Below are positions 62,839-64,000 of a stretch of 64,000 nt of DNA, piece by piece. The stretch spans positions 62,001 through 126,000 of the forward strand of contig JAKSIQ010000001.1 of the NCBI GenBank assembly GCA_024398755.1, written 5' to 3'. The notes under the pieces are model-generated. The model had not been told where the DNA came from. It did no database searches and saw only the letters and a list, made by a program, of their open reading frames with translations. Position 1 is the stretch's first letter. Each line of letters starts with the position of its first letter. The translations under genes were made by a program, and so were the position numbers. The stretch comes from Bacteroidaceae bacterium (GTDB lineage Bacteria > Bacteroidota > Bacteroidia > Bacteroidales > Bacteroidaceae).

Positions 62839-64000
62839 ATGGGAAAGCATCAATCACCTTGGACATGGGTTCCGTCCCTGTACTTTGCAGAAGGTCTGCC
62901 GTATGTTCTGATAATTTCAGTATCGGCTGTAATGTTCAAAGAAATGGGCGTAAGCAATGCGGATATTGCCAAATACACCAGTTATCTGTACCTGCCATGG
63001 GTAATCAAACCCATTTGGAGTCCCTTCGTGGACATTGCCAGAACCAAGCGCTGGTGGCTGCTGCTGACACAGCTGATTCTTGGTGCCGGCATGGCAGGCA
63101 TCGCCTTATGCATGAACACCGGCAACTTCTTCAAATGGTCACTTGCCATAATGTGGCTTCTGGCCTTCAGTTCGGCAACACACGACATTTCAATTGACGG
63201 ATTCTACATGCTTGGACTTGAAGAAGGGGAACAGTCCTTCTTTGTAGGTATAAGAAATACGGCGTACCGTATCGCCACCATTGCCGGTCAAGGCGGGCTG
63301 CTCATCCTTGTCGGACTGTTCGAAAAGAACATGAGCATTCCACACGCCTGGAGCATAGGATTCCTGATTGCAGGCGGTGTATTGGTATTGCTGTGGCTCT
63401 ACCATTCATCTGTACTTCCTCATCCTATTGCTGACAGTGCCACAAAAATATCAGGGAAGAGCATTCTTCTGGAATTCGGACGCACTTTCGTATCATTCTT
63501 CAAAAAGCCGGACATCATAACCGCGGTGCTTTTCATTCTTCTGTTCCGCCTGCCTGAAGCGCAGATTACAAAGATGGCCCAGCTTTTTCTGCTCGATGCG
63601 CCCGAGAACGGAGGCCTTGGACTTACCACATATCAGGTAGGTATCGCCCAAGGAACCATGGGAACCATAGGACTGCTGCTTGGAGGCATTCTGGGTGGCA
63701 TAACCATTTCCCGACACGGTTTGGGCAAATGTCTGTGGTGGATGGTAGCTGCCATTTCCATACCGGACCTTGTTTATGTGTACCTCAGCTGGATGCCGAC
63801 GCAGAACATGTATCTGATCAGCAGTTGCCTGTTCATTGAACAGATGGGCTACGGTTTCGGCTTCACCGCATTTACCATGTTTCTGCTGTATCTGGCCAGA
63901 GGCGACCATCAGACTTCACATTATTCCATTGCCACCGGGCTCATGGCTTTGGGTATGATGATACCCGGCAGCTTCTCAGGCGCCTTGCAGGAAATGATGG
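62839..64000 (+). CDS. ampG: AmpG-type muropeptide MFS permease, 5' part (runs off window end)
   Basis: ATG at 62839 opens a frame with no stop to the window end (387 codons seen). The start PWTWVPSLYFAEGLPYVLI and SYLYLPWVIKPIWSPFVD match the AmpG N-terminus, including the WxxKPxWxPxVD loop after helix two. About ten membrane helices are seen. AmpG imports GlcNAc-anhydroMurNAc peptides from the periplasm. Standing after the kinase and murU-like genes, it provides the substrate for recycling. Some Bacteroidetes AmpG homologues may import other sugars, which is an alternative. Confidence 0.9.
   Translation, partial: MGKHQSPWTWVPSLYFAEGLPYVLIISVSAVMFKEMGVSNADIAKYTSYLYLPWVIKPIWSPFVDIARTKRWWLLLTQLILGAGMAGIALCMNTGNFFKWSLAIMWLLAFSSATHDISIDGFYMLGLEEGEQSFFVGIRNTAYRIATIAGQGGLLILVGLFEKNMSIPHAWSIGFLIAGGVLVLLWLYHSSVLPHPIADSATKISGKSILLEFGRTFVSFFKKPDIITAVLFILLFRLPEAQITKMAQLFLLDAPENGGLGLTTYQVGIAQGTMGTIGLLLGGILGGITISRHGLGKCLWWMVAAISIPDLVYVYLSWMPTQNMYLISSCLFIEQMGYGFGFTAFTMFLLYLARGDHQTSHYSIATGLMALGMMIPGSFSGALQEMM

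Noticed and set aside
1..64000. tRNA, rRNA, CRISPR array, insertion sequence, integrase or toxin-antitoxin genes
   Set aside because: I looked for cloverleaf-like segments, spaced direct repeats, transposase motifs and short toxin-like pairs in the gaps and found none; gaps without a gene are all shorter than about 150 bases.

Overview
The window is a chromosomal segment of a Bacteroidales bacterium. Three things support this. Gene neighbourhoods and families are typical of the order (DUF4827, DUF4837, DUF4924, DUF5723, DUF4922; the LptE-TPR-SecG run; an arabinose cluster with a sodium symporter). Many upstream regions carry the Bacteroidetes primary-sigma -7 element TAnnTTTG, several with a TTTG element 19-21 bp upstream, and Shine-Dalgarno sequences are scarce. 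Lipoproteins carry short N-terminal lipoboxes. Genus cannot be fixed from the sequence alone. I see no tRNA, rRNA, CRISPR array, insertion sequence or prophage; coding density is very high.

Layout. 1-2031: 5' part of a secreted GH2 beta-galactosidase, cut by the window edge, divergent from hemW. 3242-9434 (minus): ECF sigma factor, a 53-codon small ORF, rpe, comEC, a DHH phosphoesterase, a DUF4827 lipoprotein and glmM. 9583-18920 (minus): one long close-packed operon (large lipoprotein, DUF5723, LysE, DUF4924, prfC, sua5, clc, fmt) in which the CLC channel gene is broken by an in-frame TAA. 19065-25978: ssb, HU, a 29-residue bS22/mS38-like basic protein, RNase G, a glucosaminidase, grpE-dnaJ and folC. 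26060-35427: a probable seven-gene galactose/arabinose operon (galM, galK, lipoprotein epimerase, sodium/sugar symporter, araD, araA, araB-like) ending in a strong terminator. 35502-44211 (minus): GH51 arabinofuranosidase, transketolase and rpiB, which feed and drain the same pathway, interspersed with an SNF transporter and three glycosyltransferase-like genes. 44324-48291: a histidine phosphatase, then secG, a TPR-like gene, lptE and a sigma-54-type regulator.

48404-55839 (minus) is a run of eight genes: rlmN, DUF4837, pdxA, then five coupled genes (nucleotidyltransferase, ATP-grasp, CDP-alcohol phosphatidyltransferase, LPG-synthase-type membrane protein, HAD phosphatase) that look like an uncharacterised phospholipid or head-group pathway.

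55953-64000 (plus) is the most interesting region: a lipoprotein resembling permuted NlpC/P60 (YiiX-type) hydrolases, a GT2 glycosyltransferase, a HIT/DUF4922 domain fused to a SpoIID domain without a signal peptide, an AmgK-like amino-sugar kinase fused to the C-terminal sensor domain of RapZ, a MurU-like nucleotidyltransferase and an AmpG-type permease (cut by the window end). Together they suggest a peptidoglycan-recycling pathway with a built-in amino-sugar sensor. Functions here are inferred from domain recognition by eye; no database search was possible.
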